Notes: generated by a model from the letters alone, not told the origin. Counted from the stretch's first letter, positions 1 through 6,685 are shown. The stretch is DNA of 12,036 nt from JBMNNS01 sp050942625 (GCA_050942625.1 JBMNNS010000051.1:1-12036), one strand, 5' to 3'. A program made the numbers and translations.

Positions 1-79
1 GTTTTAAATATCCTGGCAGTGCTGTCCCCTTTGTTATATTATTTTATTCCTCCATCAATCCCTTAATTATATATTATTT

Positions 80-107
80 CTATTACCTTTACAGTAATAG
101 TTATACT
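80..107 (+). promoter_or_regulatory. Inverted repeat and -10-like hexamer upstream of rho (weak)
   Basis: A perfect 7-bp inverted repeat, CTATTAC (80-86) and GTAATAG (94-100), with a 7-base spacer, is followed at once by TATACT (102-107), which resembles a sigma-A -10 box. No convincing -35 hexamer lies at the right distance. The first 205 bases hold no other coding signal that I can see. This may be an operator or part of the rho promoter, but AT-rich DNA produces such matches by chance. Confidence 0.2.
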
Positions 108-205
108 ATGGCTTTGCCAACCTTTCCACCATTACAGCAAGCTAATGTAAAAAACTATCCCGTTGTTTAGAACTTTAATAGCCAGGAAAGTGAGAGAGGA
201 AAATT

Positions 206-1450
206 ATGCAATTTAGTAAACTGGAAACAATGAATTTAGAGGAATTACAGCGTATGGGCAAGGAAGCTGAAATAAAAGGTTTCAGCAGTATGAAAAAAAG
301 GGATCTCATTTTTGCTCTTTTAAAACATGAAACAGAGGCGGAAGGACTCATTTTTGCAGAGGGGGTTCTCGAAATTACGGCAGATGGTTTTGGTTTTTTA
401 CGCCAGGTAAACTATCTCCCTCATGAAAACGACATTTATATTTCTGCTTCGCAAATCCGGCGTTTTGGTCTGCGGACTGGGGATCTGGTTTCCGGCAAGG
501 TTCGCCGTCCCAAAGAAAACGAACGCTATTTTGCCCTTCTACATGTGGAGGCTGTTAATAATCTGGACCCTGAAAAAGCTAGCAAACGGCCATTTTTTTC
601 TGAACTCATACCTATTCATCCTGAGGAACAACTTAAATTAGAAAAAGCACCGGATGAGCTGGCAACGCGGATTATTGATCTACTAATACCCGTTGGTAAA
701 GGCCAGCGAGGACTCATTGTTTCTCCCCCTAAAGCTGGAAAAACTTTATTATTAAAAAAAATAGCAAATAGCATTACGGCGAATTACCCCTCCATTGAGC
801 TAATTATTTTATTGATTGATGAAAGGCCGGAAGAGGTAACGGATATGCGTAGATCAGTCGAAGGGGAAGTGCTTAGTTCCACCTTTGATGAAAGGCCTGA
901 AAACCATATCCGGCTGGCAGAACTGGTTTTAGAAAGAGCACAGCGCCTTGTGGAACACGGTAAGGATGTTGTCATTTTGTTGGATAGTATCACCCGGCTA
1001 ACGAGAGCATACAACCTTATAATTCCCCCCAGCGGCAGGACACTGTCAGGTGGTATTGATCCGGCTGCCTTCTATAAGCCCAAACGTTTTTTTGGCGCTG
1101 CCAGAAACATTGATAATGGAGGGAGCCTTACTATCCTAGCTACAACGTTGATAGACACGGGCAGCCGGATGGATGATGTTATTTATGAAGAATTCAAGGG
1201 AACTGGCAACCTGGAACTACATTTGGATCGTAAACTTGCAGAAAGGAGATATTTCCCTGCCATTGATATCCAGCGCTCGGGGACCAGAAGGGAAGAATTG
1301 TTATTGGATGAAAATACTTTAGAATTAATGTGGACTTTACGTCGTTCCATGAATGTGACCTCCTCAATGGATTTTTTAGAAGCCCTCATTGAACGCCTAA
1401 AGAAAACAGAAAACAATGCCTCCTTTTTATCAAACCTTCATAATCTATAA
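206..1450 (+). CDS. rho: Transcription termination factor Rho
   Basis: Hexameric RNA-dependent ATPase/helicase that loads on unstructured C-rich RNA and terminates transcription in the cytoplasm. At 414 aa it has the usual Rho length. An N-terminal helical region (about 1-45) precedes a cold-shock-like RNA-binding domain (about 48-120) with the RNP1-like GFGFLR at 61-66. The RecA-like ATPase domain has Walker A SPPKAGKT at 173-180, Walker B ending in D260 (DVVILLDS), the Q-loop region PPSGRTLSGGID at 274-285, and an R-loop around KGTG 331-334. The ATG start has a GAGAGGA ribosome binding site just upstream at about 193-199. It sits next to rpmE and prfA as in Bacillus, which supports vertical inheritance. 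No clear intrinsic terminator follows it. Confidence 0.97.
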   Translation: MQFSKLETMNLEELQRMGKEAEIKGFSSMKKRDLIFALLKHETEAEGLIFAEGVLEITADGFGFLRQVNYLPHENDIYISASQIRRFGLRTGDLVSGKVRRPKENERYFALLHVEAVNNLDPEKASKRPFFSELIPIHPEEQLKLEKAPDELATRIIDLLIPVGKGQRGLIVSPPKAGKTLLLKKIANSITANYPSIELIILLIDERPEEVTDMRRSVEGEVLSSTFDERPENHIRLAELVLERAQRLVEHGKDVVILLDSITRLTRAYNLIIPPSGRTLSGGIDPAAFYKPKRFFGAARNIDNGGSLTILATTLIDTGSRMDDVIYEEFKGTGNLELHLDRKLAERRYFPAIDIQRSGTRREELLLDENTLELMWTLRRSMNVTSSMDFLEALIERLKKTENNASFLSNLHNL

Positions 1451-1548
1451 GGAACGGGCAAGCACTCCATTCTAAAACTGTTTTTCAGGGAAAGAGGGAC
1501 AACCACAAAACTATTGAAAAAGTCCCAAATTGTGTCAGCTTAAAACCA

Positions 1549-1620
1549 AGATCCTTCGCTATCGCTCAGGATGACAATGGCGGCAGTTTTTTATAAAACC
1601 GGTTTTTTCAGTGGTCTCGG
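1549..1620. repeat. Dispersed-repeat-like intergenic segment (HPERSEGS type)
   Basis: The stretch AGATCCTTCGCTATCGCTCA (1549-1568), continuing AGGATGACAATGG, resembles a short sequence scattered in many bacterial genomes. Its minus-strand translation gives the familiar CRHCHPER... peptide of many spurious hypothetical proteins. ATCCT (1551-1555) and AGGAT (1568-1572) form the arms of a small hairpin. A 12-bp palindrome AAAACCGGTTTT (1595-1606) follows. The repeat identity is recalled from general experience, not searched. It is probably a non-coding mobile or repeat remnant. Confidence 0.5.
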
Positions 1621-1703
1621 ACAACCATTCCAGTTTGTTCTGCATATTTATTGCCCAGTGGTAAAGAATAGGGGCAGTTTTAAGAGCTGGAGAGTGGTAA
1701 TAA

Positions 1704-2591
1704 ATGGGCCATTTGCTATTTATTTTGCAAGAGTCAGATGACATATACAAGCTTGTAAAAGGTTTCAAAAGTCAGAAAGTTATTTTTACAGTTTTGGTTT
1801 CGGTGTTGTTTTGTTGTATTTTATTTTGTTTCCCATTGAGGGTAAGTGCAAAATTGCTGACAAAAAAGCCTTTGTGTCCCCCCTATTTGGAACAACTAGA
1901 AGCTTATAAGAATGAAGTTATGCTTCATAAAGCTGAACAGGAAAGAATAAAGAAAAAAAATACCCCAGAGAATGATCCCATACAACATATAGTAAAACCT
2001 GGGGAAACATTAAGCTCTATTGCTCGGACTTACAATACCAGCCTAACCAGTTTAGTAAACTGGAACAGGCTTCAAAACCCACATTTAATCCGGAAGGGGC
2101 AAATTATAAATATTTTTACAGTGGAGGGGATAATGACAGGGCAAGAGAACACGGCTACAATGGCAGCGCTCGCCTCCTGCCGGGAAGATAGACGGCAGGC
2201 TCAGGGCCAGGGAAACATTTCTGTCCCTTCTTTTCAATGGCCTCTGGTGGGGGAGATCACTTCTTATTATGGTTGGAGGAACGGCACATACCATTATGGG
2301 CTGGATATTGCGGCTCCAATTGGAACGATCATTAAGGCGGCAGCCCCTGGATATGTGATACAGACCGGTTTACGAAACGGTTATGGTTTGGCGCTTACGA
2401 TAGACCATGGAAAGGGTTGGGGTACGCTCTACGCCCATAACTCGGCAAATTTGGTTAGGGAAGGCGATCGTGTGATTGCAGGGCAGCCTATTGCTAAGGT
2501 TGGAGCAAGCGGAAATGCAACAGGCCCCCATTTACACCTGGAAATAATATTGGATGGAAACAAGCTTGATCCCCTTAGTTTCCTGCCTTAA
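1704..2591 (+). CDS. Membrane-anchored or secreted LysM/M23 peptidoglycan endopeptidase
   Basis: 295-aa envelope protein predicted to cut peptide bridges in peptidoglycan. A hydrophobic segment at about 25-45 after KGFKSQK looks like a signal anchor or signal peptide (possible cleavage near VSA 47-49). A LysM peptidoglycan-binding domain spans about 93-138 (HIVKPGETLSSIA...). After a polar linker, the M23 (lysostaphin/NlpD-like) domain spans about 178-293. All zinc and catalytic residues are visible: H197 and D201 in HYGLD, H245 in YAH, and H276/H278 in GPHLHLE. It should therefore be an active enzyme, not a degenerate activator. The ATG at 1704 has GGAGAG at 1689-1694, 9 bases upstream. It lies between rho and rpmE with its own flanking gaps. 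A role in sporulation or cell separation is possible but not shown. Confidence 0.9.
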   Translation: MGHLLFILQESDDIYKLVKGFKSQKVIFTVLVSVLFCCILFCFPLRVSAKLLTKKPLCPPYLEQLEAYKNEVMLHKAEQERIKKKNTPENDPIQHIVKPGETLSSIARTYNTSLTSLVNWNRLQNPHLIRKGQIINIFTVEGIMTGQENTATMAALASCREDRRQAQGQGNISVPSFQWPLVGEITSYYGWRNGTYHYGLDIAAPIGTIIKAAAPGYVIQTGLRNGYGLALTIDHGKGWGTLYAHNSANLVREGDRVIAGQPIAKVGASGNATGPHLHLEIILDGNKLDPLSFLP

Positions 2592-2603
2592 TGTTCTGCT
2601 GGG

Positions 2604-2671
2604 TCATGATAAATGTCTCTCCTCTCATAGGTGACATTTTATCAGAATAAATTCAACATGACATTATCATA
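2604..2671. repeat. Three-arm inverted/direct repeat downstream of the M23 gene
   Basis: Arm 1, CATGATAAATGTC (2605-2617), can pair with arm 2, GACATTTTATCA (2633-2644), or with arm 3, GACATTATCAT (2660-2670). Each pairing leaves one bulged base. Arms 2 and 3 are near-identical direct repeats. No T-run follows, so this is not a standard intrinsic terminator. It lies 30 bases upstream of the rpmE -35 box, so it could be an operator, an mRNA 3'-end structure, or chance. Confidence 0.4.
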
Positions 2672-2699
2672 GAATAACTACAAGTAGGGGCAAAAAGTG

Positions 2700-2733
2700 T
2701 TGCCAAAAAGAGTTTTTTTTGTTATGATATAAT
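2700..2733 (+). promoter_or_regulatory. Sigma-A promoter of rpmE
   Basis: TTGCCA (2700-2705), a 17-base spacer, then TATGAT (2723-2728) fits a housekeeping promoter. An overlapping TATAAT (2728-2733), preceded by TGA, gives an alternative extended -10. Transcription would start near 2736-2741, giving a leader of about 45 nt that can form a small hairpin, CATTG (2745-2749) with CAATG (2762-2766). L31 leaders that bind L31 are known in some bacteria. Whether this one does so cannot be told from sequence. Confidence 0.7.
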
Positions 2734-2783
2734 CTGCTTTGTTGCATTGGAAAGCGCTTAGCAATGAAATGAGGTGATCTGGG

Positions 2784-2981
2784 ATGAAAAAAGGAATCCA
2801 TCCTGAATATGAAAAAACGCAAATTATTTGTGCTTGTGGTTCCAGTTATGAAACGGGTTCCACAAGAAAAAACATGAAAGTGGAAATTTGTTCAAATTGC
2901 CACCCATTTTTTACAGGAAAACAAAAGTATGTTGACACGGGAGGCCGGGTCGAACGTTTTAAACGCAAATATAACAGGTAA
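2784..2981 (+). CDS. rpmE: 50S ribosomal protein L31 (zinc-binding type)
   Basis: 65-aa protein of the large ribosomal subunit that helps bridge the 50S and 30S subunits. The four zinc-ligand cysteines of the C+ form are present: C16 and C18 in CACG, and C36 and C39 in CSNC. It is therefore the zinc-storing RpmE, not the cysteine-free YtiA/RpmEB type used in zinc starvation. The family features KKGIHPEY, FFTGKQKYVDTGGRVE and a basic C-terminus are clear. The ATG has a strong GAGGTGA site (2771-2777) 6 bases upstream. The gene has its own promoter and terminator and so looks monocistronic. No Zur-box-like palindrome was recognised upstream. Confidence 0.97.
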   Translation: MKKGIHPEYEKTQIICACGSSYETGSTRKNMKVEICSNCHPFFTGKQKYVDTGGRVERFKRKYNR

Positions 2982-2987
2982 GAAGTT

Positions 2988-3015
2988 AAAAACAGGGCGG
3001 ATAGGCCCTGTTTTT
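2988..3015 (+). terminator. Intrinsic terminator of rpmE
   Basis: A perfect 11-bp stem, AAAAACAGGGC (2988-2998) with GCCCTGTTTTT (3005-3015), with a 6-base loop and ending in five T, starts 6 bases after the rpmE stop. This is the clearest rho-independent terminator in the window. The A-rich left arm could also let it act in reverse. Confidence 0.88.
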
Positions 3016-3034
3016 AAGAAAAAGGGGTATAAAA

Positions 3035-3970
3035 TTGGAAGGTAAAAAATTGCCGGTTGGCGGCCAGGCGGTCATTGAAGGGGTTATGATGCGCAATAAG
3101 TCCAAAATCGCTATTGCGGTCAGGCTCGAAGAAGGAAATATTAAAGTTAGAGAAATAACATTTGATCCGCTTGGAGAACGTTATCCTTTTTTAAAATGGC
3201 CTCTTTTTCGTGGGATGGTGGCCTTTATAGAGGCCCTTATTTTAGGTTTTCAATCCCTTTCCATTTCTGCCGAACAAGTGCTTGAAGATGAGGAGGAACT
3301 GGGTGGCTGGGAACTGCCTCTGACGCTGGTTGTTTCCCTTGCTGCAGGGGTAGGGCTTTTTATCATTTTACCGACTGTTTTAATGAAATACCTAAGACAG
3401 GGACTGGAAATACCCTTTTTATTAAACCTGGTGGAGGGCGCTATTCGGCTTTTTATTTTTTTAAGTTATATTTTTTTAATTTCACGCTGGAAGGAAATAA
3501 CCCGTGTATTCCAGTATCATGGCGCAGAACATAAAGCAATTGCTTGTTATGAAGATGGCCAACCCCTCACGGTTGAGAATGCACGTAATTATAGTACCTT
3601 ACACCGTAGATGCGGCACAAACTTTTTACTAATTGTAATGGTGATCAGTATTCTACTGTTTTCTTTCTTTGGATGGCCGGTATTATGGCGCAGGATATTG
3701 ATCAGGCTTTTACTGTTACCTGTTGTAGCTGGTATTTCTTACGAGGTTATCCGTTTCGCCAGCAGGAAGGAAAATTTTTTTACCAGGGTTATCTCACAGC
3801 CTGGTTTATGGCTCCAACTTTTTACCACCAATAAACCCGACGATGCCCAGCTTGAAGTGGCGCTTTATGCCCTAAAATCCGTATTGCCGGAAAAAGATAA
3901 GGTGCCCGGCTCTGAAATTTATCCTGGAAGGGGCCTGTGCATGCCTGAAAAACCAGAAATAACATTATAA
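3035..3970 (+). CDS. DUF1385 (YqhQ-like) multi-pass membrane protein
   Basis: 311-aa inner-membrane protein of the DUF1385 family, whose biochemical role I do not know. The N-terminal VGGQAVIEGVMMR (8-20) is the family signature. Hydrophobic segments lie at about 62-75, 95-115, 133-150, 196-213 and 221-236. A conserved soluble loop between them has YHGAEHKAIACYE (161-173) and HRRCGTNF (190-197). Its His, Glu and Cys residues look like metal or catalytic ligands. The C-terminal QLFTTNKPDDAQLEVAL is also typical. The TTG start at 3035 is chosen because AAAGGGG (3021-3027) lies 7 bases upstream and it places the GGQAVIEGVMM motif at the usual distance. It lies 77 bases before prfA. That pairing recurs in Clostridia, which suggests a link to translation or envelope upkeep (inference). 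Confidence 0.88.
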   Translation: MEGKKLPVGGQAVIEGVMMRNKSKIAIAVRLEEGNIKVREITFDPLGERYPFLKWPLFRGMVAFIEALILGFQSLSISAEQVLEDEEELGGWELPLTLVVSLAAGVGLFIILPTVLMKYLRQGLEIPFLLNLVEGAIRLFIFLSYIFLISRWKEITRVFQYHGAEHKAIACYEDGQPLTVENARNYSTLHRRCGTNFLLIVMVISILLFSFFGWPVLWRRILIRLLLLPVVAGISYEVIRFASRKENFFTRVISQPGLWLQLFTTNKPDDAQLEVALYALKSVLPEKDKVPGSEIYPGRGLCMPEKPEITL

Positions 3971-4047
3971 TAACATTGCTGTGCTGCATAAAATAATTGC
4001 AGTTACCTGGTTATAGGTATGGGTGAATATATTCGGAGGTAACAAAC

Positions 4048-5115
4048 ATGTGGGAAAGGTTAAAAGTTATCGAGGAACGTTATCTTTTTCTGGAGAAAAG
4101 CATTGCTGATCCCGAAATAATTAAAGACCAACAGAGATGGCAAAAATATACCCGTGAACATGCGGAATTAATGGAAATCGTCACAGTGTACCGGCGATTC
4201 AGGGCAGTGTTGCAGGAAATAGATGATGTTACAGAGATGCTCAATGAAAAACCGGATGAAGAAATGGTTTCTTTCTTAAGAGAAGAAAGCGCAAAGCTTA
4301 ACAGTGAAAAAGAAAGTCTGGAGGGCAAACTTAAGGAACTTTTAATCCCAAAAGACCCCAATGATGAAAAGGATGTCATCATGGAACTCAGGGCTGGAAC
4401 TGGGGGTGAGGAAGCAGCCTTATTCGCTGCTGACCTGCTGCGCATGTACCTGCGGTTTGCAGAAAATAAGCATTGGGAAGTGGAGATATTAAATTCCAAC
4501 CCTACCGATATTGGAGGCTTTAAGGAAATAGTTTTTGCCATTAAGGGCAGGGGGGCTTACAGCCAGTTAAAGTTTGAAAGCGGTGTTCACAGGGTGCAAA
4601 GGATACCCACTACCGAGTCGGGCGGACGCATTCATACTTCTGCAGCAACTGTTGCTGTACTGCCGGAAGCAGAGGAGGTGGATCTGGAGATCTCACCGCA
4701 GGAGATACGGATCGATACCTTTTGCTCTACAGGTCCCGGGGGTCAAAGTGTTAATACTACCCAATCGGCTGTACGGATTACCCACCTTCCTACTAATACT
4801 GTAGTTAGTTGCCAGGACGAAAAGTCTCAGTTTAAAAACCGGGAAAAAGCCATGAGGGTTTTAAGGGCACGCCTCTTGGATAAAATGATAGCTGAAAAAC
4901 AACAGGAACAGGCCCGTGAAAGGCGCAGCCAGGTGGGTACAGGGGATCGCAGTGAACGCATCCGCACTTATAATTTTCCCCAAAATAGGGTTACGGATCA
5001 CCGCATAAACCTTACCCTTCATAAGCTTGATCAGGTATTGGATGGTGATCTTCACCAAATTATCGAAGCTTTGATTGCCTATGAACGGGCTGAACAGCTC
5101 AAACATGCTAACTGA
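4048..5115 (+). CDS. prfA: Peptide chain release factor 1 (RF1)
   Basis: 355-aa class I release factor that reads UAA and UAG in the ribosomal A site and triggers peptide release. The stop-codon-reading PxT tripeptide is P187-T188-T189 in HRVQRIPTTES, which marks RF1 and not RF2 (SPF). The GGQ peptidyl-tRNA hydrolysis motif is at 231-233 (CSTGPGGQSVNTT); Q233 is the residue methylated by PrmC. The length and the N-terminal coiled domain (about 1-105) match full-length RF1. No programmed frameshift is seen or expected for RF1. The ATG has GGAGGT (4035-4040) 7 bases upstream. prmC starts 17 bases after its stop, the classic prfA-prmC pair. Confidence 0.97.
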   Translation: MWERLKVIEERYLFLEKSIADPEIIKDQQRWQKYTREHAELMEIVTVYRRFRAVLQEIDDVTEMLNEKPDEEMVSFLREESAKLNSEKESLEGKLKELLIPKDPNDEKDVIMELRAGTGGEEAALFAADLLRMYLRFAENKHWEVEILNSNPTDIGGFKEIVFAIKGRGAYSQLKFESGVHRVQRIPTTESGGRIHTSAATVAVLPEAEEVDLEISPQEIRIDTFCSTGPGGQSVNTTQSAVRITHLPTNTVVSCQDEKSQFKNREKAMRVLRARLLDKMIAEKQQEQARERRSQVGTGDRSERIRTYNFPQNRVTDHRINLTLHKLDQVLDGDLHQIIEALIAYERAEQLKHAN

Positions 5116-5132
5116 GCAGGCATAAAACTGAT

Positions 5133-6014
5133 ATGTCAAACAATTATTCCATACAACAATTATTAAAAAAAGCAGCTTTTTATCTGCATCTTAAAGGAAA
5201 AACTTCTCCCCGCAGTGATGCTGAATTGATTTTGTCCTTCCTACTAAAAAAGGAGAGAAGTTTTTTTTATGCCCATAGCGATGTTGTGCTCAATAATTCC
5301 CTGGTAGAGGATTACTGGGAACTAATCAAACGACGGGGAAAAGGCGAACCATTTGCTTATATTACAGGACAAAAGGAATTTATGGGTCTTCCCTTTGTTG
5401 TTGAAAAGGGTGTTTTGATTCCCCGGCCTGAGACGGAACATCTTGTAGAGTATGTGATAGAATGGCTACAAAAAAATAAACCCTGGCAGCAAAACGATGC
5501 TGGATTTAATATTTTGGATATCGGTACCGGGTGTGGCAATATTGCCATCGCCCTGGCTTGCCATTTCCCTGCTGCAAGGATTATTGCCCTTGATAAAGAT
5601 GAACATGCTCTAAAGGTAGCAGCTATAAACGGAAAAAGGTTTGGGGTTATGAGTCGTCTAGAGTTTGTTTGTGGCAGTTTGAGGGATTTGTTACATAAAC
5701 GGGATTGCAGTTTCCACGTTGTCGTTTCCAACCCTCCCTATATTCCAACGGAACTGTTAGCAACCCTGTCCCCTGAAGTTTTAAGTGAGCCTCAACATGC
5801 TCTTGATGGAGGCGCAGACGGCCTGGATATCTACAGAGAGATTTTTAGGGATATTAAAGAATGTCTTCTTTCTCCTGGTATCCTGGCGCTGGAGATTGGC
5901 AAAGGCCAGGCTTTTGAAGTTTGCGCCCTGGCAGGTAAAAACGGACCCTGGCGGGAAACAATTGTTTTGAAGGACTATGCCGGCATAGAAAGGGTCTGTT
6001 GTTTTATACTGTAG
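5133..6014 (+). CDS. prmC: Release factor glutamine methyltransferase PrmC (HemK)
   Basis: 293-aa SAM-dependent enzyme that N5-methylates the GGQ glutamine of RF1 and RF2 and so raises termination efficiency. The N-terminal helical substrate-binding domain (about 1-75) is followed by the family motifs YITGQKEF (76-83) and LIPRPETEHLVE (95-106). SAM motif I is ILDIGTGCGNIAIAL (127-141), and the catalytic glutamine-binding NPPY is at 200-203. The C-terminal EIGKGQA region is also conserved. The ATG start has only a weak GAGCAGG (5114-5120) overlapping the prfA stop, so it is probably translated by coupling to prfA. No intrinsic terminator follows; a pyrimidine tract does. Confidence 0.96.
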   Translation: MSNNYSIQQLLKKAAFYLHLKGKTSPRSDAELILSFLLKKERSFFYAHSDVVLNNSLVEDYWELIKRRGKGEPFAYITGQKEFMGLPFVVEKGVLIPRPETEHLVEYVIEWLQKNKPWQQNDAGFNILDIGTGCGNIAIALACHFPAARIIALDKDEHALKVAAINGKRFGVMSRLEFVCGSLRDLLHKRDCSFHVVVSNPPYIPTELLATLSPEVLSEPQHALDGGADGLDIYREIFRDIKECLLSPGILALEIGKGQAFEVCALAGKNGPWRETIVLKDYAGIERVCCFIL

Positions 6015-6090
6015 CCGGTTTTGCTCCTAACCTCATATATTTACCCTATTTTGCGCTTTTTTTTACATCCTTTTATTTTTTAGTATTTTA

Positions 6091-6142
6091 CCTCCTTCTT
6101 CCTTCTTCTTCTCCCTTTTTTCGTCTTTCCTTCTTGTTTCTT
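6091..6142 (+). promoter_or_regulatory. Polypyrimidine tract between convergent prmC and nikR
   Basis: Bases 6091-6122 are an unbroken run of 32 pyrimidines. The tract continues to 6142 with only two G (6123 and 6136). The whole 6041-6142 region is very poor in G. As RNA on the plus strand this is unstructured, with many UC and CC dinucleotides, the type of sequence Rho binds. With no intrinsic terminator after prmC, it is a candidate Rho-loading and termination zone. A DNA-level role of an H-DNA-prone mirror tract is an alternative. Confidence 0.4.
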
Positions 6143-6143
6143 G

Positions 6144-6563
6144 TTAAACCAGGTTTTTGCCTGTAGATGTAATTGTAAGTTTACCGTGTTTTACCCCTTT
6201 TACACTGATAAGACGTTCTGCAATGGAACGTACATCTTTAGCTGTTCCTTTGACTGCCAGCACCTCCAGGCAATTATGATGATCCAGGTGCAGATGCATG
6301 GTGGATAGGATCAGATCATGGTAACCGTGTTGCAGTTTCATCAATAGTTCTGTTAACCCCCTGACATGGTGGTCATAAATGAGTGTGACAGTGCCGGCCA
6401 CCTCTTCACCCTCATTTTCCCATTCAAGTTCAACCAATTGATTTCGTATAAGATCCCGGATAGCTTCCGAGCGGTTGTTATAGCCTTTTTGAACGATTAG
6501 CCTGTCAAACTTAGTCAGAAGCTGTTTGCTGATTGAAACGCCAAAACGAACAAGGTAAGACAT
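6144..6563 (-). CDS. nikR: Nickel-responsive regulator NikR
   Basis: 139-aa ribbon-helix-helix transcription factor with a C-terminal ACT-like nickel-binding domain. Residues about 1-45 form the RHH DNA-binding domain (VRFGVSISKQLLTKFD, then NNRSEAIRDLIR). The ACT-like domain follows, with STMHLHLDHHNCLEVLAVKG. All four high-affinity nickel ligands can be matched by spacing to E. coli H76, H87, H89 and C95: H79, H90, H92 and C98. Metal sensing should therefore be intact. The ATG has AAGGAGG (plus-strand CCTCCTT at 6571-6577) 7 bases upstream. It is convergent with prmC and divergent from sigG. No nickel transporter, hydrogenase or urease gene lies in the window, so its targets are elsewhere or are its own promoter region. 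Confidence 0.95.
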   Translation of the reverse strand: MSYLVRFGVSISKQLLTKFDRLIVQKGYNNRSEAIRDLIRNQLVELEWENEGEEVAGTVTLIYDHHVRGLTELLMKLQHGYHDLILSTMHLHLDHHNCLEVLAVKGTAKDVRSIAERLISVKGVKHGKLTITSTGKNLV

Positions 6564-6611
6564 AAAGAAACCTCCTTTTATTTTTATTTATTCCGAGTAT
6601 AGTATTTTTTT

Positions 6612-6620
6612 ATTATACCA
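6612..6620 (-). promoter_or_regulatory. Extended -10 promoter of nikR
   Basis: On the minus strand the sequence reads TGGTATAAT, a perfect extended -10 (TGnTATAAT). No good -35 hexamer lies upstream, which extended -10 promoters tolerate. Transcription would start near 6605, giving a leader of about 40 nt. The left arm of the 10-bp inverted repeat (6616-6625) overlaps this element, so a bound regulator would block it. Confidence 0.55.
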
Positions 6621-6654
6621 TATTTGTTGCAGCCCTTATGTCTAAAATATGGTA
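6616..6654. promoter_or_regulatory. Candidate operator: 10-bp perfect inverted repeat between nikR and sigG
   Basis: TACCATATTT (6616-6625) and AAATATGGTA (6645-6654) are perfect inverted repeats with a 19-base spacer. The left arm overlaps the nikR -10. The right arm lies just after the -35-like GTCTA (6640-6644) of the forespore-type promoter. NikR tetramers bind two widely spaced palindromic half-sites, so autoregulation fits. However, the sequence and spacing differ from E. coli GTATGA-N16-TCATAC, so binding by NikR is inference. Confidence 0.5.
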
Positions 6655-6669
6655 ATTTGGCGCATACTA
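6640..6669 (+). promoter_or_regulatory. Candidate sigma-G/sigma-F promoter of the sigG-spoIIR operon
   Basis: GTCTA (6640-6644), 18 bases, then CATACTA (6663-6669). The Bacillus sigma-G consensus is roughly GHATR-N17/18-CATnnTA, so the -35 matches 4 of 5 and the -10 matches fully. Read as sigma-F, the same bases give GTCTA-N15-GCGCATACTA, also close. Both sigmas act in the forespore, where sigG and spoIIR are expected to be expressed. The start site would be near 6676, leaving a leader of about 150 nt before the sigG ATG. Confidence 0.5.
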
Positions 6670-6685
6670 TATGTACAAGTAACCT

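Noticed and set aside
1559..1768. 69-aa minus-strand ORF ending in CRHCHPER
   Set aside because: It reads through the dispersed repeat and the start of the M23 gene, has no ribosome binding site, and matches the known type of spurious repeat-derived peptide.
4080..4541. 153-aa minus-strand ORF inside prfA
   Set aside because: It is Ser-rich low-complexity protein antisense to a certain gene, with no family features.
5357..5731. 124-aa minus-strand ORF inside prmC
   Set aside because: It is antisense to the SAM-binding core of prmC and has no recognisable domain.
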